64,000 nt of DNA from Ensifer aridi (lineage in GTDB: Bacteria; Pseudomonadota; Alphaproteobacteria; Rhizobiales; Rhizobiaceae): the NCBI RefSeq assembly GCF_002078505.1, contig NZ_LUAV01000002.1, positions 207,832 to 271,831 on the forward strand. Direction: 5' to 3'. A model generated the notes under the pieces. That model was not told the origin of the DNA. It made no database searches and worked only from the letters and a program-made list of their open reading frames with translations. The translations under genes and the position numbers were made by a program. The stretch's first letter is position 1, and every line of letters starts with the position of its first letter. This document shows positions 45,020 to 53,696 of this stretch, in pieces.

Positions 45020-45658
45020 TCAGAGCCGGATCTCGCCGTTTTCGAGCGCTTCTTCCAGCCGGTCGATTACGGCGGCGAGCTTTTCGTCGATGACGTGCAG
45101 ATATGCCGTCCAGTCGTCGACATGCCTCAGCTCCGCCTTGCCGTCGGAGATGCCGCGCAGCCCGATGAGCGGCACGCCGAAGGCCTGGCAGGCGCGCAAA
45201 ACCGCGAAGGTCTCCATCTCGACCATGTCGGCATCGATCGCATCGTAGGCTTTTCCGGAGACGATGTTGGCCCCGGTCGAAAGCCGCGCTTCCTTGACGC
45301 CCGGGATGCGCAAGGGCAGCTTTACGACGGCGGGCAGGTCGAGGAAGGGTGTCGCACCCTTCTCGAAGCCGAGCGGCGACGCGTCCATGTCGCGATATCC
45401 GACGGAGGTGGCCTGATAGACCTCCGTCTGCTCTAGCGTCGCGGAGCCGGCGGAGCCGAGCGAGACGACGAGATCCGGCAGGCTGGCACCGGCGCGGAGT
45501 TCGGCAAGGACCCTCGTGAGACCCACCGCGGCTTCGACAGGTCCGACGCCGGTCATCAGGGGTGTGATGCGGGCGCGCAGGCACGGTCCGTATTCCGGGT
45601 CGACCGCCATGACATAGAGGATCTTCTTGCCCGCCACCGATTTCAGTTCGAAACTCAT
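45020..45658 (-). CDS. mtnN: 5'-methylthioadenosine/S-adenosylhomocysteine nucleosidase family protein
   Basis: A 212-residue phosphorylase-type hydrolase. Seen: LYVMAVDPEYGPCLRARI, PLMTGVGPVEAAVGLTRVL, LGSAGSATLEQTEVY and the diagnostic VEMETFAVLRACQAFG and LRGISDGKAE (catalytic Asp). It releases adenine from methylthioadenosine or S-adenosylhomocysteine. Its ATG overlaps the TGA of the upstream thioesterase by four bases, so the two are coupled. Confidence 0.88.
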   Translation of the reverse strand: MSFELKSVAGKKILYVMAVDPEYGPCLRARITPLMTGVGPVEAAVGLTRVLAELRAGASLPDLVVSLGSAGSATLEQTEVYQATSVGYRDMDASPLGFEKGATPFLDLPAVVKLPLRIPGVKEARLSTGANIVSGKAYDAIDADMVEMETFAVLRACQAFGVPLIGLRGISDGKAELRHVDDWTAYLHVIDEKLAAVIDRLEEALENGEIRL

Positions 45659-46110
45659 CCCTCGATCCCTTCGCGTCCGCGCACCACCATCATCGTTCCA
45701 GTCATCGAGGCGATGAGTTTGGCCGGGCCGTCGGATCTCACCGCATAGGCGCGACCATCCGAAACGATGATCGTCGTCCCGGGTTTCGTCACTTCACCGC
45801 GGAAGAGGAAGCGCTCGCCGCGCCCAGGCGACAAGAGGTTCACCTTGAACTCGATCGTCAGCAGCGATGCGTCGGAGTCGATCACTGAATAGGCCGCGTA
45901 GGTGCCGGCCGCATCGAGCGCGGCGGAGATGATGCCGGCATGGAGCAAGCCGTGCTGCTGCGTCAGCTTGATGTCGAACGGCAGCTCGATCTCGACCGTT
46001 CCCTGTTCGACGCGCGTGAGTTCCGCGCCGATCGTGCGCATGGCGGCCTGTCGGCTGAAGCTCTGCCGGACGCGGGCGCGGAAATCGTACGGCTCGCTGT
46101 CTTCTATCAC
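45655..46110 (-). CDS. PaaI-family hotdog-fold thioesterase
   Basis: A 151-residue hotdog thioesterase. The helix and catalytic region read TQQHGLLHAGIISAALDAAGTY (HGxxxA pattern), followed by the beta-strands LTIEFKVNLLSPGRGERFLFRGEV. It hydrolyses acyl-CoAs; PaaI-type members act on hydroxyphenylacetyl-CoA, but no paa genes are nearby. The stop overlaps the mtnN-type start. Confidence 0.88.
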   Translation of the reverse strand: MIEDSEPYDFRARVRQSFSRQAAMRTIGAELTRVEQGTVEIELPFDIKLTQQHGLLHAGIISAALDAAGTYAAYSVIDSDASLLTIEFKVNLLSPGRGERFLFRGEVTKPGTTIIVSDGRAYAVRSDGPAKLIASMTGTMMVVRGREGIEG

Positions 46111-46283
46111 TCAAAGGATCCTTGCGAAGGCGGGGCCGATCGCCCCGCGACGGGCCGACAGTTGCATGCGTCGCGAAAGAGGACAAGCGCAATCATGAGG
46201 TCGCCCCAGCGCTTCATCGCGGCGGGTGGAATCTATGTCTTCCGGGCTTTCGCGAGCGAGGACGCATCCATATATCATCATCA

Positions 46284-46838
46284 ATGAAGAACATCAGACG
46301 CATAGAGATCCGCCTGGCGGTACCGGACGATCTCATGATGATCGCTTCGGTTCTGGTGCGGACCTGGCGAGCGACCTTTCGCGGCATCATTTCCGACGCC
46401 TATCTCGACGCGATGACCGTCGAAGATCAGGCGATCGGGCATGCGCGGCGTATGCGTTTCCCAGGGACTTTTCTCATGGTCGCCGTCGACATGGCGGAAA
46501 AGCGCGTGATCGGCTTTGCCAATTACGGCCGGGCAAGGGGGATGCCGCCCGCCTTCGACCGGGAGCTCTATGAGCTTTACCTCCTGCCGGAGTTCCATGG
46601 TGCAGGCATCGGCTCGGCGCTCGTGCGTGCGGTTGCCGGCCATTGCCGCGAGATGGGGGGGTCGTCGCTCTTTGCCTGGGTATTGGCCGACAATCCGAAC
46701 AGGGTGTTCTACGAACGCATGGGCGCGCGCGCCGTCGGCCAGGGGCGAGTGAGCGTCGGCAGCGAACGCCTGGATCAGGTCGCCTATCGCTGGGACGACC
46801 TTGGGGCACTCTCGGGCTTCGGGGATATCTCGGCCTGA
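46284..46838 (+). CDS. GNAT-family N-acetyltransferase
   Basis: A 184-residue acetyltransferase. Motif A is LPEFHGAGIGSALVRAVAG at about 111-129 and the C-terminal part has WVLADNPNRVFYERMGARAVG. ATG 46284 (MKNIRRIEIRLAVPDDL) is chosen; the upstream open frame has no ribosome site. It lies between the divergent thioesterase and convergent DUF1513 gene. Target unknown. Confidence 0.88.
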   Translation: MKNIRRIEIRLAVPDDLMMIASVLVRTWRATFRGIISDAYLDAMTVEDQAIGHARRMRFPGTFLMVAVDMAEKRVIGFANYGRARGMPPAFDRELYELYLLPEFHGAGIGSALVRAVAGHCREMGGSSLFAWVLADNPNRVFYERMGARAVGQGRVSVGSERLDQVAYRWDDLGALSGFGDISA

Positions 46839-46874
46839 TTCGACCTTCGGAGTGAACTCCTCCGTCATGTAGCC

Positions 46875-47963
46875 TTATCCCGCGCTAAGCCGCACGATAT
46901 GCTGGTCCCAGGCGACGGGGCTGCGGTGCTGCTTGAAATAGCCGTCATAGGAGGAAACCGCAAAACCGTGTTCCGCCGCTGCGACACCGGCCGCTTCCAC
47001 AATCCGTTCCTCCTTCAGCACCCGTCCCGTTCTGGCATCGAGCGTGACGGCGATATTGCCCTTCGGCGAGGTGAGCCCGACAAGCTCTTCGTGGCGATTG
47101 ACGGCGATAGCGCCGACATAGTTGGCAAGCGCTAGCGTTGTGCGTTCGGGCAGAGCGACAAAGGCCAGCGCCTCGCCCTTGGCGAAATGACCGACGAGCG
47201 GCGGCAGGTCGTCGCGCGCGCCCTCGTACTGGCAGCCGAACCAGATCCTGCCGTCGGCCCCGATATCGACGTGGCGGGTCGAAAGCTGCCTGAGGTCCGG
47301 CGGCAGCGCGTGTTTCTCGATGAGCGCGCCCGTCGCGGTGTCGACGAGGGTGAGGCTCGGCTCCATGTGGTCGAGATTGAGCTTGGCGCGGCCGAAGTCG
47401 GGATGCGTCTCGATGCCGCCATTAGCGATTGCGAGCGTGCTCCCGTCCGCACTCAGCGTCATGTCGTGCGGCCCGATGCCGTAGGTCGGGAATTCGCCGA
47501 TGCGGGCAAAGTCTTGGCCGCCATCATAGATACCGACCATGCCGCGGTTGGCGGCAAAATCGTTCTCCGTGGCGTAAAGCAGCCGGCCATCGGCGGAGAA
47601 GCAGCCGTGGCCGAAGAAGTGGCGGCCTTCGGCGGCAGTGATGATGACCGGCTTAGCGGTGCCGTCGCATGCGAAAATCATCGCATAGGTGCCCGGCCGG
47701 CGGGCAAAGGCGACCGCGCGGTGGCTCACCGGCGAAAAGGCCATGCCGTGCGCGCGCGCCGGCAGGAGCGTGCGATCGACGATCTCGCCTTCCTCCGTCA
47801 GCGTCGCAACGCCGTAGCTGCCGTCCGGCGCCATGAACGCGGAGGCGAAGACCGCGTCGGTCCTTTCGAGCGCGAAGGCGCCGCGGGATCCGAGCGCCGC
47901 CACCCAGGCGGCGCCGGCCATTTTGACGAAGCTGCGTCGGTCGATGAGGTTTTTGGCGTTCAT
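46875..47963 (-). CDS. DUF1513 (COG3490) periplasmic protein, fourth member of the iron cluster
   Basis: A 362-residue beta-propeller-like protein with a twin-arginine-type signal (DRRSFVKMAGAAWVAALG) at residues 8-25. Recognised parts include FFGHGCFSADGRLLYATEND (20 residues), GIGPHDMTLSADGSTLAIANG and MEPSLTLVDTATGALIEKH. In other proteobacteria this gene is normally the last of an irpA, di-heme oxidoreductase, imelysin, DUF1513 cluster; here corA lies between it and the other three. It is probably cofactor-bearing or folded before export via Tat. ATG 47963 has GGAAAG upstream. Its last codons (LSAG, stop) are written in a RIME-like arm. Confidence 0.88.
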   Translation of the reverse strand: MNAKNLIDRRSFVKMAGAAWVAALGSRGAFALERTDAVFASAFMAPDGSYGVATLTEEGEIVDRTLLPARAHGMAFSPVSHRAVAFARRPGTYAMIFACDGTAKPVIITAAEGRHFFGHGCFSADGRLLYATENDFAANRGMVGIYDGGQDFARIGEFPTYGIGPHDMTLSADGSTLAIANGGIETHPDFGRAKLNLDHMEPSLTLVDTATGALIEKHALPPDLRQLSTRHVDIGADGRIWFGCQYEGARDDLPPLVGHFAKGEALAFVALPERTTLALANYVGAIAVNRHEELVGLTSPKGNIAVTLDARTGRVLKEERIVEAAGVAAAEHGFAVSSYDGYFKQHRSPVAWDQHIVRLSAG

Positions 47964-48049
47964 GCGCTTTCCGTGGCAGACGTCGGCGGAGTCGAGGCAT
48001 AGGCAAAGACCCGCCCAACCCTCCCCTTGCGAGGAGGGTCTTGCCATGG

Positions 48050-49039
48050 CTACAGCCAACCTCGGCGCTTGAAATAGAGATACGGCAACAGCGCCGAAAT
48101 CACCATCGCCGCAAGCCCGAAAGGATAGCCGAGCTTCCAATGCAGCTCGGGCATCGCCTCGAAGTTCATGCCGTAGATCGAGGCGACCAGCGTCGGCGGC
48201 AGGAACACGACGGCGGCGACCGAGAAGATCTTGATGATCTGGTTCTGCTCGAGATTGATGAGGCCGAGCGTCGCGTCGAGCAGGAAATTGATCTTGTTCG
48301 ACAGGAAGAGGGCGTGGTCGCCGAGCGAGGCCGCGTCGCGCTGGATCAGCTTGACCCGCTGCCGGCTCTCCTTGGCCGCTTTGCGAGGAGTGCTGCCCTC
48401 GATGGCGACGTGATAGGCGACGAGCCTGCCGATGCTGACGAGGCTTTCGCGGATGACCGTCAACAGGTCGCCCTTCTGGCCGATCTGTTCGATCAGCGAT
48501 TGCAGGTCACGCGTCTTCTTCGTCGCGCTCGCATTCGACTTGCGGAAGACCTCGCGCGAGATTGCGTCGATGTCGCTGCCTGCGCGCTCGAGTGCATCGG
48601 CCGTGCGGTCGATCATCGCCTCGAGCAGACCGAGCATCACCAGTTCGCCGGTTTCGCAGACCGCCCCGTTCGGCTTCTGGATCCGGTTTGCGTAGATCTG
48701 GAACGGTTTGGGGTCCGCGTGGCGCACCGTGACGAGTGTCGTTCCCTTGAGGATGAAGGTCACGGGCACCTTGACCGGATAGTCGCTGTCGAGCTTGGCG
48801 GTCGCCGTCATCGTCATGAACTCGGCGCCGTCCTCCTGATACAGGCGGTCGGAAAGCTCGATCTCCTGCATCTCGTCGCGCGTCGGGATCTCGATGCCGA
48901 GGCGATCCTCGACAAGGCGCGTTTCTTCGCTTGAGGGATTGAAGAGATCGAACCAGATCATTGGTTCCTGGGACGCCAGGCCGTCGAGGAGATCGACGAG
49001 CACGAGGCGGCTGTTCTGGCTTTTGTAGATGCGCAGCAT
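48050..49039 (-). CDS. corA: CorA-family magnesium/divalent-cation transporter
   Basis: A 329-residue protein. The long helical funnel is followed by two C-terminal membrane helices, the first ending with the CorA signature YGMNF at about 297-301, and a positively charged end (YFKRRGWL). It transports Mg2+ (and Co2+, Ni2+) across the inner membrane. ATG 49039 has GGAG upstream; ATG 49051 (MEPKM) is an alternative lacking a ribosome site. I looked for a magnesium leader element in the 272-base upstream spacer and saw none. Confidence 0.92.
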   Translation of the reverse strand: MLRIYKSQNSRLVLVDLLDGLASQEPMIWFDLFNPSSEETRLVEDRLGIEIPTRDEMQEIELSDRLYQEDGAEFMTMTATAKLDSDYPVKVPVTFILKGTTLVTVRHADPKPFQIYANRIQKPNGAVCETGELVMLGLLEAMIDRTADALERAGSDIDAISREVFRKSNASATKKTRDLQSLIEQIGQKGDLLTVIRESLVSIGRLVAYHVAIEGSTPRKAAKESRQRVKLIQRDAASLGDHALFLSNKINFLLDATLGLINLEQNQIIKIFSVAAVVFLPPTLVASIYGMNFEAMPELHWKLGYPFGLAAMVISALLPYLYFKRRGWL

Positions 49040-49258
49040 TTTGGGCTCCATGGGGGCCGAGTCATCCGACCGCTGGAGCCCTGATCAATCAGGTCCGCAC
49101 GGTCGTGAGCATGAAGGCTCGACTTCGACTGTCGGGGTTCATCTTCAGTTGATCCTTGTTGCTGAAACATGCCCGCGCGAGCGGACATGGAATGGGCTTT
49201 GCTCTCAAATGCCTGCCTTGTCAACCGCCGGCTCCCGCAGCCGTTTCACGTTAGATTG

Positions 49259-49314
49259 ATTTTGGAGCGGGATGCGGGCGGGAAATACTTTCCTTCTCCC
49301 GCTGCAGCGCGTCA
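49259..49314. repeat. Degenerate RIME-like half element
   Basis: GAGCGGGATGCGGGCGGGAAA at 49265 onward (shown to 20 bases: GAGCGGGATGCGGGCGGGAA) and CTCCCGCT nearer the imelysin stop, a decayed version of the arms at 42296-42345. It reaches the stop codon (49312-49314, minus strand) of the imelysin gene. Confidence 0.5.
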
Positions 49315-50439
49315 GTCTCCGTCGGCGAAGGAAAAACCGGCGCCGAGCCCAATCGCGCCGCCGAAGTCGCGGTTGAGCCGGTCGGTGAGGTCGGCGGTGT
49401 TGAGCGCGATGAAGTCGAGCGTGCTGCGCTGTCTTTCGTCGGCGAGCGCCGCGTCGATCGGTCCGTTGATCCGGTCGGCAGCATTGATCAGCGCCTTGAA
49501 GAGGAAATTGATCGACCCGGCAATCGAGCGGCTGTCGGCCGGAAGCAGGCTTTCCATGCCCGCCGTGTCGAAGAGCTTCTGCAGGGCGCGGAAATTCGTG
49601 GAGACGGAGGGCATGGTATTGACCGACCGCCAATAGATCGCAAGCCTCGGATGGCCCGGATCCCGCTTTCCATCGACTGCTCCGGCGTAGAAGGGGCGCA
49701 ACCGCTGATCCTTCACCATTTCGACGCCATGGACGAGCACGCCCAGCAATTCGGTGGCGGCCTCCTTGTTGTCGCGGAAGAGCGGATTGCCGGGACCCGG
49801 CTGCTTCCATGCAGCCTGAATGCCGTCCGGCTTGTCCCATTCGGCAAGCAGCTCGCCGGCGATCGTGTCGAGATTCTCCGATATCGCAAGGCCGTAGCGG
49901 CAGCGAAAGTCGCCCTGCTTGCCGGAGAGCGTCTCCGCCCCGGTGCCGTAGAGCGCGTATTCGAGCGCGCCGAGCCCCTGGACCGCGACGCTTTTCGCCT
50001 TCAGCGTCTCCGCCTGTGTGGCGCTCTCGTCGCCCTTGGCAAGAATGGCCTGCACCTGTTTAAGGCCGGTGCTCTTGCGGTCCGGATAGAAGAGGAAGCG
50101 TTCGAAACGGTTCTGCTCGAGCGCGGGGCCGAGGCGGATGATCTCGATCGCAGACCAGCTTTGGACGACGCCGGAGAAGGCCGAACGCGCAGCTTCGAGG
50201 CTAGCGGCCGACGGCGCCTTGCAAAGTGCGGCCGTCGCTTCCGAAAGCGCCTTCGTCGTCTCGGCGAGGTTGCGGTAGCCGGGCAGGATGAAACCGTCCA
50301 CCGCCTTCGCCATGACACCCGGCACTGCCGCCTCGTCGACGACGCGCGGCAAGAGTGCGCCGCCCTCCTGTGCCGGCGCCGGCGCAGCGACGGCGACAAA
50401 CAACAGGAGGCCAAGAGCGAGCGGAAGAGCGAGGCGCAT
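49312..50439 (-). CDS. Imelysin-family periplasmic protein (COG3489 type)
   Basis: A 375-residue exported protein: signal peptide to about residue 23 (ALPLALGLLLFVAVAAPAPA), then a helical imelysin fold. The GxHxxE-type metal motif is altered: the region reads GLGALEYALYG, with the histidine replaced. Homologues are called predicted periplasmic lipoproteins or imelysin-like and lie between the di-heme oxidoreductase and DUF1513 genes. Its ATG shares one base with the stop of the di-heme gene, so the two are coupled. Iron binding is plausible but not proven. Confidence 0.88.
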   Translation of the reverse strand: MRLALPLALGLLLFVAVAAPAPAQEGGALLPRVVDEAAVPGVMAKAVDGFILPGYRNLAETTKALSEATAALCKAPSAASLEAARSAFSGVVQSWSAIEIIRLGPALEQNRFERFLFYPDRKSTGLKQVQAILAKGDESATQAETLKAKSVAVQGLGALEYALYGTGAETLSGKQGDFRCRYGLAISENLDTIAGELLAEWDKPDGIQAAWKQPGPGNPLFRDNKEAATELLGVLVHGVEMVKDQRLRPFYAGAVDGKRDPGHPRLAIYWRSVNTMPSVSTNFRALQKLFDTAGMESLLPADSRSIAGSINFLFKALINAADRINGPIDAALADERQRSTLDFIALNTADLTDRLNRDFGGAIGLGAGFSFADGD

Positions 50440-52220
50440 CAGAGGGACTCCAGAAATCTGATCAGGGCTTTGCGGTCGTCCTTAAGCATCGCGGCGAAGG
50501 CGTTGCGGGCCTTTTCAGCTTCGCCGCCGTGCCAAAGGATGGCCTCGGCCAGATTGCGGGCGCGCCCGTCATGGAGCAGGAAGCTGTGGCCGCTGACGGT
50601 CCTTGTCAAGCCGATCCCCCAGAGCGGCGGCGTGCGCCATTCGCGCCCGGTGGCAACGCCGACCTGTTGGCCGTCGGCGAGGCCTTCGCCCATGTCGTGC
50701 AGGAGGAAATCCGAATAGGGCCAGATGAGCTGGAACGCCTGCTCCTTGTGCGGCGCGTCGCGGCGGGTCACGAATTTCGGCGTGTGGCAGGCGGCGCAGC
50801 CCGCTTCATAGAAAAGCCGCTTGCCCTTCAGGGTCTCCGGGAAACTCGCCCGACGCCGGACGGGGACGGCGAGGTTCGAGGAGTAGAATGCCACGAGATC
50901 GAGCACCGGCGCGGGGGCTTCGACGGCCCCGAGCCGCGGTTGTACGCCGGTCGGCAGCTTGAGACAGTCTTGCTGCGCGGCCGTGCAATCGCCGTGACTC
51001 AGGTCAAGGTCGGGCGTGGAAAGGCCGAGGTCGATGGCAAAGGCGTCGGCGGTCTGTTGGCGGACGGTGGGGTTCTGCGCCTTCCAGCCGAAGCGGCCGA
51101 GCGTAACGCCGCCTGTCTTGCGCTCGCGCACCAGTGCCGGCCGGCCGCTGATGCCGTCACCATCGCGGTCGTCCGGATCGGCGCGCGCCAAGATGTCGGC
51201 CTCATGGATGGCTTCGATCAGGCCCATGCCGATCATAGGTGAGGCGACCCGCGGCGACAGTGTCGTCGTCGGGTCCATCGCGCCGTAACCGAGGTCGCCG
51301 ACCGAATATTGCGGTTTCCTGAGCGAAATCGTCTCGCCACCGGCGAGCGTCACCGGCTCTTCCGTGTAGGCGATCCTGACGCGGCCTTCGGCGGCAAGCC
51401 CCGGCACGGCGCTGTCCTGAAGCTGCGCGCCATAAACCGGATCGGAAAAATTGAGCGCCTCATATGAGGCGATCACCCGGCGCTCGGCATCGTCGCGCGG
51501 GGCGCGGGCAAGGCGGTAGAACATCGAGGTCGCGTCGGTAGCGCCTTCCGGCGGGCGGCCCCGCCCGTCGCGCGGATGACAGCTCTCGCAAGCCCGTGCG
51601 TTGTAGAGTGGCCCCAGCCCGTCGGAGGCTAGCGTCGAGGAGGGGGAGGAAACCCAGAGCTTCTCGAAGAGCGCCTTGCCGAGCTTGAAGTTCTGCTCGT
51701 CCTCGAAGGGGAGATTGGCAGAAAACTGCGAAAAGGCCTTCCGGTCGGGGGCCGCGAGCGTCGTGGTAGCACCGCCGGGGAGCGCCTCGAACTGTTCGGC
51801 TTTGGAGAAGTTGGTCGCCGGTCGCGTCACCGTCAGGACGCGCTCGAGATCCTGTTCGGAAAGGTCGTCACGTTCACACCCCCCTCTGCCCTGCCGGGCA
51901 TCTCCCCCACAAGGGGGAAGATCGGCAACCCGCGATGTTCCGCTGAACCAATTACGCTGCTCGCCTGAATTCGCCTTCGGCATTTGCGAGATCACTATCG
52001 GGCAGGGCTTTGCTTCTGGCTGATCTCCCCCCTTGTGGGGGAGATGCCCGGCAGGGCAGAGGGGGGTATCAACACCCGCTTTCCGGATTTTCGCCGTTGC
52101 AAGCTGATCGGCCTCCGCTCTGGCCGCAAGGCCGGCATCCTCGCCTATCGCCACGACCGTGGAGGCGAGGCCGATAAACGCGGCGAGCGGCAGCGCGAGG
52201 GGACGGGCGGTCACGTTCAT
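50439..52220 (-). CDS. Di-heme (c-type) oxidoreductase of the COG3488 family, with an in-frame repeat insertion
   Basis: A 593-residue exported protein: signal peptide to about residue 25, then a domain with two heme-c motifs, CESCH at 211-215 and CAACH about 250 residues later (EAGCAACHTPKFV). The family was named thiol oxidoreductase and belongs to the di-heme peroxidase-like group; it sits in the irpA iron cluster. Residues about 50-116 have no family-like character and are encoded by two inverted copies of a 40-nt repeat (51878-51917 and 52028-52067). The conserved part starts at about RDDLSEQDLERV (residue 117 onward). Its stop overlaps the following imelysin start. Whether the insertion alters export or maturation is unknown. 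Confidence 0.9.
   Translation of the reverse strand: MNVTARPLALPLAAFIGLASTVVAIGEDAGLAARAEADQLATAKIRKAGVDTPLCPAGHLPHKGGDQPEAKPCPIVISQMPKANSGEQRNWFSGTSRVADLPPCGGDARQGRGGCERDDLSEQDLERVLTVTRPATNFSKAEQFEALPGGATTTLAAPDRKAFSQFSANLPFEDEQNFKLGKALFEKLWVSSPSSTLASDGLGPLYNARACESCHPRDGRGRPPEGATDATSMFYRLARAPRDDAERRVIASYEALNFSDPVYGAQLQDSAVPGLAAEGRVRIAYTEEPVTLAGGETISLRKPQYSVGDLGYGAMDPTTTLSPRVASPMIGMGLIEAIHEADILARADPDDRDGDGISGRPALVRERKTGGVTLGRFGWKAQNPTVRQQTADAFAIDLGLSTPDLDLSHGDCTAAQQDCLKLPTGVQPRLGAVEAPAPVLDLVAFYSSNLAVPVRRRASFPETLKGKRLFYEAGCAACHTPKFVTRRDAPHKEQAFQLIWPYSDFLLHDMGEGLADGQQVGVATGREWRTPPLWGIGLTRTVSGHSFLLHDGRARNLAEAILWHGGEAEKARNAFAAMLKDDRKALIRFLESL
51878..51917 (+). repeat. Inverted repeat copy A inside the di-heme oxidoreductase gene
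   Basis: Begins ACCCCCCTCTGCCCTGCCGG and ends CCCCCACAAGGGGG. It contains two inner hairpins (TGCCC/GGGCA and CCCCC/GGGGG). It is identical over 40 bases to the reverse complement of 52028-52067. This is a rhizobial intergenic-type repeat, here within a coding region. Confidence 0.85.
52028..52067 (-). repeat. Inverted repeat copy B inside the di-heme oxidoreductase gene
   Basis: Reverse-complement copy of 51878-51917 over 40 bases, with a 110-base spacer between. The two copies would fold into one long hairpin in the mRNA. Both are translated in frame without a stop codon, giving the peptides PLCPAGHLPHKGG and ADLPPCGGDARQGRGG. Confidence 0.85.
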
Positions 52221-52267
52221 CGGAGGGGTCGGGCCGCAATTTTCAAGGCGCGGCCCGCCTTTTCAGC

Positions 52268-53545
52268 TTATTGGAAGACGGCGCCAGGATTATCCAGGCT
52301 GTCCGAACCTTCAAGCTCGATCGTACCGAGATCGAGCGCCGCGATGACACGCTCGACGGTTTTCGCCTGGGTGATCAGCCCGTCGATCGCGGCCTGGACG
52401 GTGGCGTTGCCTTCCGCATTGCCTTCGCCGATCATCTGGTCGTAGGCCTCGACGGTCTTCGCGCGCTTGGCCATCGCCTGCATCTTCTCGACCGTGGCCG
52501 CGAGATTCTCCTTCATCTCCTTGTCGAGCGCTGCGTCCTTGGCGGCGACGAGTTCGGAAGGCGAGGGACCGGTCAACTTGCTGCCGTCGACGCGGGTATA
52601 TTCGCCCGTATAGGCCGATTGGATGCCGATCGCATCGTGCAGATGCGAGTTGTGGGTGTTGTCCGAGAAGCAATCGTGCTCCTCTTCCGGATCGTGCAGC
52701 AGCAGGCCGAGCTTCATGCGCTCGCCGGCAAGCTCGCCGTAAGAGAGTGAGCCCATACCGGTCAGGATTGCCGTAAGGCCTGCCTTGGGGTCGGCCTCGA
52801 CCGCCTTGGCCGCAGCCCCGTCCGGCGCCCAGTTCGCGGCCATCTCCTTGAGGTCGGAGACGAGCAGGCTGGAAGCGGCCTTGAGATAGGCGGCGCGGCG
52901 ATCGCAATTGCCGTTGGTGCAAGCCTTGCTGTCGAAATCGGTATAGGGCCGGTTGCCCGCGCCCGGTCCGGTGCCGTTGAGGTCCTGGCCCCAGAGCAGG
53001 AATTCGATCGCGTGATAGCCGGTCGCGACATTCGCCTCGATGCCGCCCGCCTCCTGCAGCGTGCCGGAGAGGAACTCGGGCGTGATGTTCGTCGCGTCGA
53101 CGTCCTTGCCGTCGACCTTGATCGTCTTGTTGGCGATCACATTGGCGGTGAAGAGGGCGTTCTCATCGCTCTCGGTGCCATAGCTCGGGTCGACATAATC
53201 GATCAGCCCCTCGTCGAGCGGCCAGGCATTCACCTTGCCTTCCCATTCATCAACGATTGCATTGCCGAAGCGGTAGACCTCGGTCTCCTGATAGGGGTTG
53301 CGAGCCTTGAGCCAAGCCTCGCGGGCGGCCTTTAGCGTCTCTTCGCTTGGGGCCGCGATCAACGCATCGACGGCCTTGTCGAGCGCTTCCGCCGTCGTCA
53401 ACGCGTCTTCATATTTGGCGTGCGCGATCGCCGCGTAGTGTTTGACGACCGCGGCTGCGTCGCTCGCCGCGTGTGCCGGCTGCAAGGCCAGCGCCGATGT
53501 TGCCGTCATCAGTGCCAACGCGGCGGCGCGGATGAAATTCTTCAT
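52268..53545 (-). CDS. irpA: Imelysin-family iron-regulated protein IrpA
   Basis: A 425-residue exported protein: signal peptide to about residue 26 (ALALMTATSALALQPAHA), then a helical imelysin domain with the signature GYHAIEFLLWG (GxHxxE, residues about 176-186). Other marks are AREAWLKARNPYQETEVYRFG near 72 and HDPEEEHDCFSDNTHNSH near 290. IrpA proteins are needed for growth at low iron in cyanobacteria and are iron-regulated; the gene starts the cluster here, followed by the di-heme gene 47 bases later. ATG 53545 has GGAGAGG upstream; 31 residues of open frame before it are not conserved-looking. An Irr-like dyad lies about 105 bases upstream. Confidence 0.93.
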   Translation of the reverse strand: MKNFIRAAALALMTATSALALQPAHAASDAAAVVKHYAAIAHAKYEDALTTAEALDKAVDALIAAPSEETLKAAREAWLKARNPYQETEVYRFGNAIVDEWEGKVNAWPLDEGLIDYVDPSYGTESDENALFTANVIANKTIKVDGKDVDATNITPEFLSGTLQEAGGIEANVATGYHAIEFLLWGQDLNGTGPGAGNRPYTDFDSKACTNGNCDRRAAYLKAASSLLVSDLKEMAANWAPDGAAAKAVEADPKAGLTAILTGMGSLSYGELAGERMKLGLLLHDPEEEHDCFSDNTHNSHLHDAIGIQSAYTGEYTRVDGSKLTGPSPSELVAAKDAALDKEMKENLAATVEKMQAMAKRAKTVEAYDQMIGEGNAEGNATVQAAIDGLITQAKTVERVIAALDLGTIELEGSDSLDNPGAVFQ

Positions 53546-53634
53546 GACCCTCTCCTTCGCTTGTCTCGGGGTAGCCAGCAAACGGCTCAAGGCCCGGTAA
53601 AGCGGAAATGTCATGAACCAAAAGTAAACTGGTG

Positions 53635-53676
53635 TCAAAGTGTATAGTTTAGAACATTTTCAAACTACTACTTTGA
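53635..53676. promoter_or_regulatory. Irr-like dyad upstream of the irpA cluster
   Basis: Core TTTAGAA-CAT-TTTCAAA at 53648-53664, which fits the Irr ICE form on the left arm and differs at two bases on the right, flanked by TCAAAG (53635-53640) and CTTTGA (53671-53676). The whole makes a 42-base hyphenated dyad. Irr control is plausible by position and sequence; RirA is an alternative. Confidence 0.6.
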
Positions 53677-53696
53677 CCGGCGGCCCGTAGCGGAAC

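Noticed and set aside
49040..49311. Possible magnesium leader or riboswitch before corA
   Set aside because: I could not find the conserved helices of an M-box, only short unrelated hairpins and a decayed repeat.
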